NCBI GenBank assembly: GCA_022579005.1
Contig: MU401541.1
Span: forward strand, 68,301 to 132,300
DNA length: 64,000 bases
Source of the DNA: Poronia punctata
Lineage: Eukaryota; Ascomycota; Sordariomycetes; Xylariales; Xylariaceae
Reading direction: 5' to 3'
Positions within the stretch are counted from its first letter, which is position 1, and each line of letters begins with the position of its first letter. The notes beneath the pieces are model-generated. The model worked only from the letters and a program-made list of their open reading frames with translations, was not told where the DNA came from and did not search any database. The position numbers were made by a program, and so were the translations under genes. Positions 23,691 through 34,882 of this stretch are shown in pieces.

Positions 23691-25414
23691 ATGTCTGGCT
23701 ACAGCGGCCGCCGCGGGCATCCCGCCAATGTGTCCCAATTGTTACAAGATCTCAATCGGATCCCCGATCCTGCGCCGCAACCAGAAGACAACCTGCCCAG
23801 TCTTGATGACGAGCTGGCTATGTTCACAAACACCAATTTCATAGACTGGGATTCTGGCACACCGCATGGAACTACACACGAGACGCCCTCCTCTAGTGCG
23901 TCACCGACTGAGCGAGTCTCTGACTCAATGGGCGCGAGCGAAATCTCGAGCTTCGACTTCAGTATAGCAGGTTAGTGCGAATTGCATGCTCTTCTTGTCA
24001 CTTGGCCCACTTTGGTTCGTTTCCAGAGTCCCTTTGGTTTGTGTTGTCTGCTATCAGCAGCAACGGCAGCCCACGGGATGCAGCGGTGGCAATGGCAAGT
24101 GGCAAAAACCATGCCAGATGTCGTTGAGATTTCTGCTGTGTATTGCCGCCTTCACCCTCACAACCCTACCCTCTGTCTCTGGTACAGTCAGCAGCGGATT
24201 TCCCGTTCAAGCGATCCGTGGCCATTGCCAATCGGGATCCGCCGCTTTACCCTTGTCCTCACAGCTCTCATTCGCCGCATACCTTGAAACATTTATAGGT
24301 GTCCGGATGGTCAAGCGGGCGAACCAAAAAACTTGCCGCTGTTTCTTGTATCCATCCAAATATCCAAGTGGATCAGTGGTACCTTCTGCGCAGACATATA
24401 TGGTGGTATGACAGCGGAAAACGACATTCTGCACCAAGATGCGTGCTCTGGTACTTCTGGCCAGTGCGGCATCCCACCAAAAAGAGAAAAGCCTTTGACC
24501 CAGACTACCCCATTTTAAATACCCTCACTGGCCTTTCGATTGGACCGGAAGATGGTTATGTGGGGGCCAACCCCGGCAAGCGCCTCGAGATTCGTTGGCT
24601 CGACAGATTAGGATGCTATGGCGCAATCGACCTGATGGTGCAATTCCTCGTGATTTGAGGTGATCATAGGGGGGTGGCAGCCAGGCGCACATGCAAATGA
24701 GCCTACATCTGCAATTCAGCTTCACTGGCGGCTTCGTGCAAAGATGTCGTATCTTTTTTATACTAAAATACTTCCCCATCTCTTATTAATCTGAAGTTGT
24801 CATCGATGGTGTTAAGCACCTCAGTTATCACCTTGCCGCGTTGTTGTTAGCCTCATGTTTCGTCAATTCTTCGTACCACGGTGGTCTAACATCACGTCAT
24901 GACTTCAGGCGACTATAATGGGTTCGATTTCCACGGTTACCCGGCGCCAAACGTCAACAACTTTTCGGATAATCTAGGCACCCTGGCGCCTATCCAGCCT
25001 TCCACTCCCTACCCCCCTAATGGGGCTCAGGCTCCTTACGGTGCCTCGATCCATCCTGGGGAGAAGATTGCTCCCGAGGCACCTACCCGGCGTCGCCAGC
25101 TTTCCTTCGAAGAGCAGTCTCGTCTAGCTGCCGAGGAGGACAAGAGAAGGCGGAACACGGCAGCCAGTGCCCGTTTCCGGATCAAGAAAAAGGCCCGTGA
25201 ACAGGCCCTGGAGAAACGCGAGAAAGAGCTCAGCGACAAAGTCAGTGCGCTAGAGAGCCGGATATCTTCTCTGGAGACAGAAAACAAATGGCTACGGGAG
25301 CTCGTGATGGAAAAGAACGGCGGAAATGACACAATAGTATCGGCGTTACTCGATAAGCAAAAGCCAGAGTCGGCAACGAAATCCGCCGCAAACGCCAAAC
25401 CCGAATCTTCGTAA
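23691..25414 (+). CDS. bZIP transcription factor, CYS3/MetR type
   Basis: Nuclear bZIP activator of sulfur-assimilation genes, orthologous in appearance to Neurospora CYS3 and Aspergillus MetR. Two exons, 23691-23970 and 24909-25414, join in frame to 261 aa across a 938-bp intron (GTTAGT donor, TTCAG acceptor). The N-terminal exon has the acidic CYS3-like block DDELAMFTNTNFIDWDSGT, a probable activation region. The C-terminal exon carries the basic region (NTAASARFRIKKKAREQ, about residues 176-192) and a zipper with leucines at about 201, 208, 215 and 222. DNA contact residues of the NxxAAxxxR type appear as NTAASARFR. The intron is far longer than any other in the window. An in-frame ATG (24899) just before the acceptor could start a shorter form. 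The next gene is convergent. Confidence 0.88.
24891..24900. promoter_or_regulatory. CYS3-like site at the end of the long bZIP intron
   Basis: ATCACGTCAT matches the published Neurospora CYS3 consensus ATGRYRYCAT at 9 of 10 positions (C for G at position 3). It sits at the 3' end of the 938-bp intron, overlapping an ATG that is in frame with exon 2. Function is inference. Confidence 0.3.
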
Positions 25415-25944
25415 AATTACCAAACCGGGGTGGGAATGGGACGCTATGAATAGGCAATGATTGCATTACAGGAACGGCGTTGAACAGGACGGCGATCATT
25501 TAGGGGAAACATCTAAAGCATGTGATGCTGGACAGGGTGACATGATTGGCCAGGTTGTGTTTGAATATATCCAGTATCTGGTATTTTTAAGGCGTTTGTC
25601 GGTTGGCTTATGCGCCTTATATATACCTCATTTGGCAGCCATTCTCTGCCACCAGCATGATTGTACGTTGATGTACTTTTGCCTGTTTTTCGTTGGTTTT
25701 GTTGTCTAATATGTTTGCAACGAACACATGGAGTTGATTAAGCAGAGAAATCTGCCGTTTTGTCATGCATTGGCTATGTTGCGGTATGATACATGAACCT
25801 GAAGAAACAACCACAACCCTCATGAATACCTAGGTGAGTGAAGATGTACCAAACCTCCCAGCGGTTACTAGCCGTCATTATTATGCTGTAACAAACACCC
25901 CCCCCCAAACGTACGAGTAGGTACACGAAAAGACCCAGCGCCTT
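25415..25944. other. Convergent 3' intergenic region
   Basis: 530 bp between two convergent genes, with a C9 run at 25899-25907 and TACGAGTA at 25912-25919. Probably 3' UTRs. No gene is seen. Confidence 0.6.
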
Positions 25945-26472
25945 TCAACTCTTCTCCGACTCGCCCTCGGCTTTTTGCGGATCGGCTTGTGCTGCACGTA
26001 ATTTCGCAAGCCGCATCTGATTCCGCTTGCCCACTTTTTTGTTTGCAAAGTCAACATTACAATCCTAATCTATAATAAAGATGGGAAAAAAGGGGCAAGG
26101 GGGCAGGGATAACTCACATATCCTTAGCGTATTCTCCTTCTCAATATCAGCCATCTTATCCCAGTTCGAGATCCGACTCATCGTGCCGTCCTCATTCACG
26201 ACAAGCGGACCGAGGTGGTCGAGCTTTAGAGCTGCGCCGCCTACCTCGATTGTCTGGGTGTCTCCCTGGCCAGCTGGGGGGAGGGCTGGTAATGCTTTCG
26301 TGTTGTTGTTCTCTTCCTCTGTGGGTCGTTTGGTATTATTATCCATTTTCGTGGATGATGAGTGGAAGGCTGCGGCTGTGGTGATGGTTGGAGAGGTGAG
26401 TCTGGGATAATATGTCGTTGTTCTCACGGGACGGTGTTTGATTGATGACCAGAGACTGCGGGTTGATCTCAT
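25945..26472 (-). CDS. Small conserved fungal protein, predicted mitochondrial
   Basis: 147-aa protein in two exons, 26472-26118 and 26033-25945, joined across an 84-bp GTGAGT...AAAAAAG intron with a TTG codon split at the junction. The first 42 residues (Arg/Ser/Thr/Tyr-rich, no acidic residue, ending TAAAFHSSST) look like a cleavable mitochondrial presequence. A polar linker and Pro-rich patch ALPALPPAG follow, then a conserved-looking core GGAALKLDHLGPLVVNEDGT, RISNWDKMADIEKENTLRIL and GKRNQMRLAKLRA. I have seen this core in fungal hypothetical proteins but know no function. The in-phase splice and core support a real gene. A second in-frame Met (residue 43) could give an untargeted form. 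Confidence 0.75.
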
Positions 26473-27839
26473 GATAGGTAGATGGATGTTTTGATGTGTA
26501 AGTTACCTAAGTACTGGGGTTGGAGAGAGGGTAGACTAGCTTGCTATTGATTGGACACGGATGGATGTTCTAGAGTTTTCGACTGGGCTAGAATATGTGT
26601 AGAAGTTGAAGGGTAGGTATAGCAATTGATGCCCTACAGGGGTAAAAATTGGATGGGGGTAGTCAACTTCAAACAATAAGATCAATACTATTTCTGCGTA
26701 TTATCTTATATCTTTTCCAGGATCCTTTTAGTTGACCTATGTATATTTCATCTCCTGATAAAGAACCTGATATATTCACCTGTAGTATTGACAAGCTTTT
26801 ACTAGGTATCTTGATAGCCTTGGTGAACCGTTTCTGGTCGGTTCTCGAAGTACTAGACCGGATAAAGCAGCAGGGTGTCAAATATGGTTTAGCTCGTTGG
26901 ATGAACCACTTGAATTGGTGGAACCCACGTGGTGTAAGTGCTATGCATTACCTAATCAAATAGCTCATCCCCTGCTTTTTTTTTTTGCTTGCTAAATACT
27001 GTGTCATACGCGGAGCTTCATAATAGTGAGCCTCTTGACATCCAAGAAAACGAACAAGGGGATATTACTGAGTATCACAGGAAGGGACAGAGCAACAAAT
27101 ATATACCCTAATAGACAGAAACTCTTTTACGTACAACTATAGGGTGTAGAAATGCAACATCCCAAGGTCCAGACCCTTATCAGTTTTACAGCAATTGAGA
27201 TGTTGGCAGTTTGATCTGCCCGGTTTTAAGTTTACAATGCGTACCTTAACTTTGCAAAAGCTTATAACACATCTTACTTACCTTATACATGTATATATTG
27301 CTGTCATGACTGCCAGGACTGTGTCATACCTACACATCTAGGGACATACTTCTTAGGCAATGGGCATGCACCGTACAATACTTGAGCAGGTACCTACACG
27401 TACAAAGTAGGTGCGACCCCCGCCCCTGGGTATATAAACGTAGATATTCCCATTAACCTTATTCCTCTCTCTCTATCCATTCTTTTCTCACACTCATGGC
27501 GATTACATTGTCCATAGTAAGGATTCCTCGCTGGTCTTTTCTTTCATTATATCGACAGCCAAGTTGTCCAGCTTATATCCCCTAGTGTATTGACACATTT
27601 TGCACCGATAGTTTCCTGGACTTAGCGATACAAAATGCCTTCAAAACAACCAGCTGGATCTGCACGACAATCCGCTGGGTTACAGAAAACCCCAAAGCCC
27701 ACAATACCCCCTTGACTGGGCAAACGATGCCATTTATCCCATCCAGGAATTAACGGTACATATGTCATCAGCAACTCTTCCAGAGCTTGGCGTAGCTGCC
27801 CGGAAGCTGCATATAACAGCATCTATAGGGTATTTTTAC

Positions 27840-28034
27840 CAACGTGGTTGCATGGGGCGCACAGCCATGTCCAAGACTATTTAAGAAACAACTCGTCCGG
27901 TGCTTCTGGGCGGTCGGTGAAGTTACAGGCTTGAGCAAATGTTGATGGAACCATGCCACGACAAGAGGAACACTCTAGTCCTAAGAAGCGATGTGCACTC
28001 CATGTGGGACAACCACCGATTCTGCCTCTGGTCA
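27840..28034 (+). pseudogene. Possible relic of a fungal HNH-domain gene
   Basis: Two plus-strand fragments in different frames resemble parts of fungal HNH-nuclease-domain proteins. The first reads LFKKQLVRCFWAVGEVTGL (27880s to 27930s) and ends at a stop. The second, shifted in frame, reads NTLVLRSDVHSMWDNHRFCL, reminiscent of the LRSDIH..FD signature of that domain (PF13391-like). Stops interrupt both, and there is no plausible intron pair between them. The match is from memory of the family pattern and may be chance. Confidence 0.25.
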
Positions 28035-28728
28035 CTACCAGGCACATGAGCAGCATCAGACCAAGAGAGGTCCATCCCACTCGACTCTCGAGTTGATATG
28101 GTCGAAGAAAAACCATGGCAAAGACGTGTCCGGATAGCTACCCTCGTATTGATATCCAAGACCATATGACCCAGTCTACGCTGCATGGTAGCGACATTCA
28201 ACTGCTTCGAAACTTTCGCAGTGGTGCGCTTGCATTACATTTCAGCAAGAACGCAGCGGCTGCCACAAGCACTGGTTCGTAGCATATGAAAGGCCGCAGT
28301 CTCATATGCAAAACATCAAAAGAGGGAAAGAGGGGGCAGTAATCCGCTGTGAAACCGGGGATAGGACGGGGAATAGGATCGAGATCACCACCGTCGACCC
28401 AACCGAGTACCCTATCCCAAGCAGAGTATTTTGTTGACTGGTACTCGTAGGGTGATTTGGAAGTGGTATTATAGGAATGGTGCTTGTGTGGTTACGGAGA
28501 CGGTTAAAATATGATGTACTATTTGCTTTGTGTGTCGAACTGAGGGATGCTACGAGTACCTTAGGTCTGCTGTAGGGCCTGTACTACGCCTGCTGTAGGG
28601 CAGTGGCAGGCAGATGGTCTTAGCTTACAGTTCGAGCAGCGAGTGTCTGTTGTTGTTGGAGATATTGTTAGATCTGGTTATCTGAGCTAGTGGTCTTTTT
28701 GAAACAGGCCACGGTGGCATGTCTACGC

Positions 28729-28806
28729 ATTATGATCTGTATACAACTCGATTATACTCTGTATACAACCTGATTATGCTCTGTACATGGCTTGGTTATA
28801 CTCTTG
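28729..28806. repeat. 22-bp tandem repeat, about 3.5 copies
   Basis: Three successive 22-bp units of the pattern ATTAT(G/A)(A/C)TCTGTATACAACYYG, with the third unit diverged (GTACATGGCTTG), followed by a partial fourth. They lie in noncoding sequence. Confidence 0.8.
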
Positions 28807-29958
28807 TTGCGGATAGCATATATACCGTTAATTCCTGGCAGAAATCAACAGCGTCGTTTTTCTTCTCACAGCTATGGGTCCTGGATTCTTCTGCCTACTT
28901 ACCTGCATAGTTGTATGTCCGAGTCCTGCAAATGGCAAGGACCAAGGTATTGGTAACCTTCCCACCTTGGACTTCATAGCTACCGATGCCAACCTTGGTC
29001 TTGTCCAATTCGAACATAGCAGCAGACAAGCACCCTAGGCACGAAACGTCACGTCTGGGCTAATTTAAGAAGGTAGAAAGCAGAGGCTATTTACATACAT
29101 ACCTGGCTTCAGTACTCTGTATCCTGTTCGCGCTGTAGATGCCGCTCTCTAATAAGGGCAAGCACAGATGGCCTTTACTGTCCATGTCAGATATTGAGGG
29201 GGTGATCAGGCTTATAAAATACACCCCTAAGACCGTAATTAGGAGAGACTGAGGAACTCTATCAATAGATGGATGCAATAGGGGTCTACTCAGCTGTGTT
29301 CTTTGTCATACTATCTCTAGCCACACCTGCAGTCGTGTCGTTTTATGTAGTCAGAGGTAAGTATTTCATACACAGAGGATAGGTAGGGCATTCCGCCATC
29401 GAGTAAATGGTGGTTGACTCCCAGTAATGCACGCCAAGTCACTTTGTGTCTCGTACATCTCGATACATGAGTATCATACTACATGCAAGATGAATCTTGC
29501 TATTGCAGAAAGGTAAAAGACCCATCTGTATAGAATCGTCAAAAGGGAGTGTGACGTTCTGAGAGGGCTCCTGAGGCCATGAGTACCTACGAGTAATACT
29601 CATTATTCCTTCAAGGTGGGTACGTGTTGGGATGGACCGGTCCAGGGGGTCACTCACAATAGGATTATGGAAGAGGCATGTGAGTTGTTAATACATGGTC
29701 TTTGTATCACATGAAAAGGACAAGGAATGCACGGGCTGTGATTCATATAACCACCATCTTTCTTGTTTGCCAACAAAGGGGATATGCATATTCGGTCCAA
29801 GAGAGATATAGGGGTGACTTTCCGACCCTTTATGTCCGGAATGAATCGCACAAAGAAGATCAACTGCCGTTCTTACCAAACAAGCACTGGCAACAATGTT
29901 AACAAGAACAATGTTGACTAAATTGTAAGAAAATCTCAAGAAACTTTGCAGACATAAC

Positions 29959-29968
29959 TATATATAAA
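29959..29968 (+). promoter_or_regulatory. TATA-like element upstream of the GH64 gene
   Basis: TATATATAAA lies 368 bp upstream of the chosen ATG. A pyrimidine-rich stretch between the two (30090-30200) fits a transcription start and long 5' UTR. There is no direct evidence. Confidence 0.35.
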
Positions 29969-30326
29969 GTAAGCCTTGTCAGTCCCATTCCTGTGAATAA
30001 ATACCCTTTTGTTTGCCGTATGATTCCCAACAACAATTTCTCTGCCTATATAATTACCACAAGGGCCGGCCCCTATTCAACTTGAACCATCTTACTTACA
30101 ACTTCTATTCTTCACATTCCCTTCCCTTCTAAACACTACTTTCTTTTCTAGCGGGGCTGGATTTACCTTTGCAATATCACTTTTACATCACACGATATTA
30201 GACTTGCAGGCAAGGCTATTCTACTTCACTTACTTACTTATCATATCGTCGTATCAAGCGACCCATTCTCGAACAACTTGGCATTCATTTCTTCTATATA
30301 CGAGTCATCAGTACCAACCCGACAAA

Positions 30327-31769
30327 ATGGTAGGAATGATGAGTTCCATAAAGGCTGTCAAAGCCCTGGGCGTGGGTATGCTTTGTAGCACTGCACTCGC
30401 GGCCGTGGCCCAGCCCACAGCACATCGTTACAGCCTGACAACGCGGGATACGGCGGAAATCGCACCTCTCGCGATATCGGTTCAGCTCAACAACAACCCC
30501 GGCACGCTCAAGCTCAACAGTGGTACGACAAAGGGCAAGACCAGCGCGTGTAATCTCGACTCAAACAAACCTATCGCACACGAAGAAGTCGCACGTGTGG
30601 GAGAAAAACTCGACAAGCTATCTGTCTATGTGACTGGGAACAAGGTCACCAACCCCCCGACCGCTTTCATGGCCAAGCCGAATAGCGACGGGTCCAGTTC
30701 CTACTACGTCCCTTCGGGCTCACACCAGGGCAAGCTTCTCGGCATCCAGTCCTCCGACATAAAATGGCAACTCAAAAAAGGAGACGGCGCCCACTTCAAG
30801 ACACCCGGCGCCATGAGCAGCGGCCGCATATACGTCTCCAACGGGGACCTCCAGTTCTACGCCAGTCCCGACGGGGCCATCGTCCAGCCGGACCCGCATA
30901 ATCCCGAGGACATCAGCAGCCGCGAGCTCTGGGGATTCATCGAGTTCAGCCATGTGGCGGACCCGTCGTCCAAGAACGAGACAATCACGGTGAACCTTTC
31001 CTTTGTCGACTGGGTCGCCCTCCCGCTCGGCATGAACGTGACATATCAAGACGGCAAAACGGCTTCGGTCCCGGGGCTCAAAGCCGACGGTCTCGTAAAC
31101 ATCTGCAACGAACTATCCGGACTAGACAGTTTCTGGCCAAAACTCTGCATGAAGGGCGCCGACAAGAAGACGCCCATCCGCATCGTGTCGCCGAATAAAT
31201 ACCTCACCCTGCACCCCGAAGACCACGAAGCCGCGACTTACTACGAGCCGTACATCGACATGGTCTGGAACAAATACAAGACATCCAGTCTCAAGATCAA
31301 CACGCAATCGGACGGACCGAACGGCGATAAAAAGGTCGCCAACGGCACAATCATCACCTGCACCGTGAAAGGCGACGACGACAAGCTAGAATGCGACAAC
31401 GACGCCGGCACTTTCGACCGCCCCACCACGGCAGATATATACGGGTGTAATTCCGGGCCCTTCGCCAACGGCGATCTAGAGAAGGAATCCTGGTCCCGCG
31501 CCCGCGTACGGCCACGTCTCTGCGCGGCTTTCGTGCGATCCACCGCTCATCTGGACGGCGAGCAGCCGTCGAGAGATATACCGGTTGATATGTATTACAA
31601 GTATAACGTCACGAACCATTACGCGAGGGCGGTGCACGAGAATCTGATTGGGGGGATGGGGTATGCTTTCAGTTACGACGATGTTAGCGCCGATGAGAGT
31701 GTTAACACGGCTGGGCTGGTTTCCGTCGAGGAGCCGCTTGCGCTTGATGTTTTTGTTAATATGGCGTAG
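30327..31769 (+). CDS. Secreted GH64 beta-1,3-glucanase
   Basis: Secreted glycoside hydrolase family 64 protein (thaumatin-like fold), an endo-acting beta-1,3-glucanase releasing laminari-oligosaccharides, acting on fungal or plant cell-wall glucan. Intronless, 480 aa. The ATG at 30327 (context ACAAAATGG) is preferred over an upstream in-frame ATG at 30204, because the signal peptide follows directly (hydrophobic ALGVGMLCSTALAAVA, cleavage near residue 30). Family-like blocks: IYVSNGDLQFYASPDG, SSRELWGFIEFSHVAD (acidic catalytic region), ETITVNLSFVDWVALPLG, KYLTLHPEDHE, GCNSGPFANGD, LCAAFVRSTAHLDGEQPS and the C-terminal MGYAFSYDDV. Six or so N-x-S/T sites suggest glycosylation. It stands alone between gene-poor stretches, and codon third positions are GC-rich. 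Family assignment is confident; the polymer target is inferred. Confidence 0.9.
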   Translation: MVGMMSSIKAVKALGVGMLCSTALAAVAQPTAHRYSLTTRDTAEIAPLAISVQLNNNPGTLKLNSGTTKGKTSACNLDSNKPIAHEEVARVGEKLDKLSVYVTGNKVTNPPTAFMAKPNSDGSSSYYVPSGSHQGKLLGIQSSDIKWQLKKGDGAHFKTPGAMSSGRIYVSNGDLQFYASPDGAIVQPDPHNPEDISSRELWGFIEFSHVADPSSKNETITVNLSFVDWVALPLGMNVTYQDGKTASVPGLKADGLVNICNELSGLDSFWPKLCMKGADKKTPIRIVSPNKYLTLHPEDHEAATYYEPYIDMVWNKYKTSSLKINTQSDGPNGDKKVANGTIITCTVKGDDDKLECDNDAGTFDRPTTADIYGCNSGPFANGDLEKESWSRARVRPRLCAAFVRSTAHLDGEQPSRDIPVDMYYKYNVTNHYARAVHENLIGGMGYAFSYDDVSADESVNTAGLVSVEEPLALDVFVNMA

Positions 31770-34225
31770 TTTTTATTTTTATATGCCGTTTGTTTTTCTT
31801 TTCTTTATTCTTTTCATATATATACATATACGATATCCCCCCCCCCCCCTCGACGTAAGCAATCATAACGTCGATGAATGAGCACATTGTTATCAAAAGG
31901 TACCGGCATTCCTTCCTTCCTTCTTTCTTTCTTTCCTTGTGTGTGTGTTTGCAACTGACCCTGGTTTCTGATCAGGTCTTAACATCATTTTTCTTTCGTT
32001 TACTACTTACTATGATACCCCCTTACTCAAATTCTTATTTGTATGTACAGTAGTGCTTTAGCATCGCGAATGTATTATTGCGTTTCCATTACTGTATAGC
32101 TCGTGGCGAGGAGAAGAAACTTAGCCTGGGATGAGAAGAGATACTGACAAAAGCTAAACCTGGCAGAGTACTCGTAATGCGTATCCATATACACACACTT
32201 TCTAGGTCATAAGCGTAAATAGTTTACCTTGTTCACATTTGCCAGATGGTTGCTCCCTAGTAGTATATGAATATGTCTAGAGCTACCGGCCCTCCCCTAT
32301 TCAGGGGCACTGGTTATGGACGAGCAGAGCGATGTTGAAATGTCAAAAGGGGGAATGCAGCAGCTAACTTACCTAAGTTAAAACACATATGACATGGTAG
32401 GGGGGGGCAGGGCAACAGAGACTGATCTGATATCTATCTGTTCATGGCACCAAGCTTCGTCATGTGGGCGCAACTCTCTCCTAAACGTGTATTCCTTCTT
32501 TGGCGAGAAGACTTTAAAATGCTCGGGGGTGGATAGAGAGTGACCTTGTAGGAAATAATCCCTTACCAGCAAAGAAACCTGATTACGAGATATGCACTGA
32601 CTTGCGCCCTACACGGCCAAGATGGTTTCGATAATCCCATTCCGTGTTATATACACTCACTACCCGTTTGTTCCCGTCAAAATAGCATTCATTATTAACA
32701 ATATCATCATCTTCTACATCCCCCGTCTCATTCAAGGTAGTAGTCATGAACCATGCGATTGCGCAAGTGGTCTAACATAGGTCCAAAGAACCACAGTCAT
32801 AGGAGGCAGTAAAGGCTTCCAATATTGATTACCTACCTTACATACCATGCAACCCTCTTCTTACTGGCAAGCCCCCGAAAAAAAAGGTCGCCTTTGCCGG
32901 ATATAGCGTTTCGTACTTTGGTAGATAGAGAAGACGGAGAGAGTCATGCGACTCTGACCGGCAGATATCAAAGCGACGATGGAGGATGAATTTAACTTTG
33001 CACACACAAAGTCATATCTCCGCTCGCGTCAAAGCTACCACAGTTCATCATCCCAACAGAAGCCCTCTCCCTCGATTTATCTTGTCTGACTTGAGAGCTT
33101 GCCCCTGACATCATCGCGTACGGGGTAGGGGTAGTCTAGATAGTGTTTTCCGGGGAAATAGAAAACACCCGGTTGGCTATCAAGTAGCAAGTAGCCATAC
33201 TGGGTGATTCAGTGGGGTCGGGTCGGGTCAGGTCAGGTCAAGGCTTGTTGGCGATGGTGGTACGTGAGTGTGGGCGAGTGCCTCATTCACGCCTTGACAC
33301 GCGTCTTTGAATTGGGTGGTTCGAAATAAATACCTACCTACCTACCTACACAAGGCGGCACTGCACTAGAAAGGCGCTTGTTTCTTCCTCGGGTGGCGTG
33401 GGCGGGGACTAACTAATTACCTACATCATCGTCTCCGAGGAAGAAGAGCTGTATTGCAACCAAACTCACTGACTCGGTTTATCTATGTTGGAGAAAGAAC
33501 AAAAGGCGATTTTCCTCCCCCCGCCTCCTCCTCCTCCACCACGGGATCTGTTATCTGAACTCCAACCTCAGACTAGACTAATGATATAAAGTTTTAACCA
33601 GACAAGTTTGACACGGGCGCAAAAAGTATGGTGGTCGTGGGTATGTAATATGTAAAAGATCGCCCCATCACAAACCCACAACCCGTTCCCCGGAGATGGA
33701 GGGAGGGAGGGAGGGGGGCGTGCCGAGCGCCTTCTCCAAAAAAAGATCCTTACAGTAAAGTACCTAGGTAAGTAAAGTAGCATATGATACTACAAATGAA
33801 ACCAACATTTCATTCAATCCACAATCAAACCATCTCCTGCCCACATAAGATATTAGAATAGACGATCTTACATTAAAGTTTGTGGTGTTTTCTTTCTTCT
33901 TCCTGCTAGGTTAAGTTGCAGGACACCCTCTTGCTCACATCGCCTCCTGCCCCTTCCTTCATTCATGAGGGTGCGGAGAAAACAAACAAAACAATATGAT
34001 TATTGATAAATACCAAAGGGCGGCGGTGCGGTGCGAACCCCATAGCTTACACCAGAAACAGCAGCCACAAGCTTAACCATGTTGTTTGTTTGGTTTGTTT
34101 GAATATCAATCACATGGAGCGAGCGTAATGCAACAGGAAAAGGAAAAAGCCCGAAAGGCAAGCAAGATCATTCTCTAAGCGAAGGGTGTCTTGTCTTGTA
34201 GCTTGTCTTGTCTACCTCCTTATCC

Positions 34226-34257
34226 ACATACATACATACATACATACATACATACAT
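34226..34257. repeat. CATA microsatellite
   Basis: About eight tandem ACAT/CATA units in noncoding DNA. Confidence 0.9.
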
Positions 34258-34856
34258 GCCCATACTTTTATCGTTCCACAGTGGGCGACATGGTTTTTTA
34301 CCTCTCGTACCTCAACAGATAACACAGTAAATACGTTGGTTTTTCTGCACAGTGTTTATGTCTTTTAAGGTTATTTTTATTAATAGCATTCCTTGTCTCT
34401 AAACTTTTGAGGGAAAAGGGGATCATGGTTTTAAGTGTTTAACATGTGAAGGTGAGACAAAATAACTCAAAAAATCAAATGCATGGAATGATTGAGTCTA
34501 AAAGTGGTGGGTTTTTGAAACCAACAAGAAAAGATGGTGTTGGTTTCTACATACATTACATATTGCAGGCAGGAAAAGTATGTACATAGGGAAATATCTA
34601 TGTCACGTAGGGTCGAAGTAAGGAGGGTAGACCGTAGAACAGACGGACACCCTTATTACCTAATTCTGCTTCCTGCCCTTTCCATCTTCTTTTACTTTTC
34701 TTTCTTTCTTTCTTTCTCTCTCACGCATTTCTCACCTACACACACACATAGAAAAGCTAGGTCGGTCTTAAAGTAGCTCACCTGCCCCCCCTGTATTACA
34801 TACATATTACCTACTACCTTGTCAGTAACTCACCTCCTCAGATAAAATACCCAGGA

Positions 34857-34882
34857 GGGAGAGAGAGAGAGAGAGAGAGAGA
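34857..34882. repeat. GA microsatellite
   Basis: A run of about 12 GA units following GGAGG. Noncoding. Confidence 0.9.

Larger units (their letters stand above)
26473..30326. other. 3.9-kb gene-poor region before the GH64 gene
   Basis: No intact gene found. It contains a possible HNH-domain relic (about 27840-28030), a 22-bp tandem repeat (28729-28806), and the promoter of the glucanase gene near the right end. Remaining short frames have no recognisable similarity. Confidence 0.55.

Noticed and set aside
24299..24658. 119-codon frame inside the long bZIP intron that might be a nested gene.
   Set aside because: No known domain, and competing frames on both strands are equally long. Better explained as intron sequence.
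27130..27163. About 19 of 23 bases resemble the remembered start of fungal 5S rRNA (ACTATAGGGTGTAGAAA).
   Set aside because: The similarity stops after about 25 bases, the ends cannot pair as 5S helix I and the internal control region is not recognisable.
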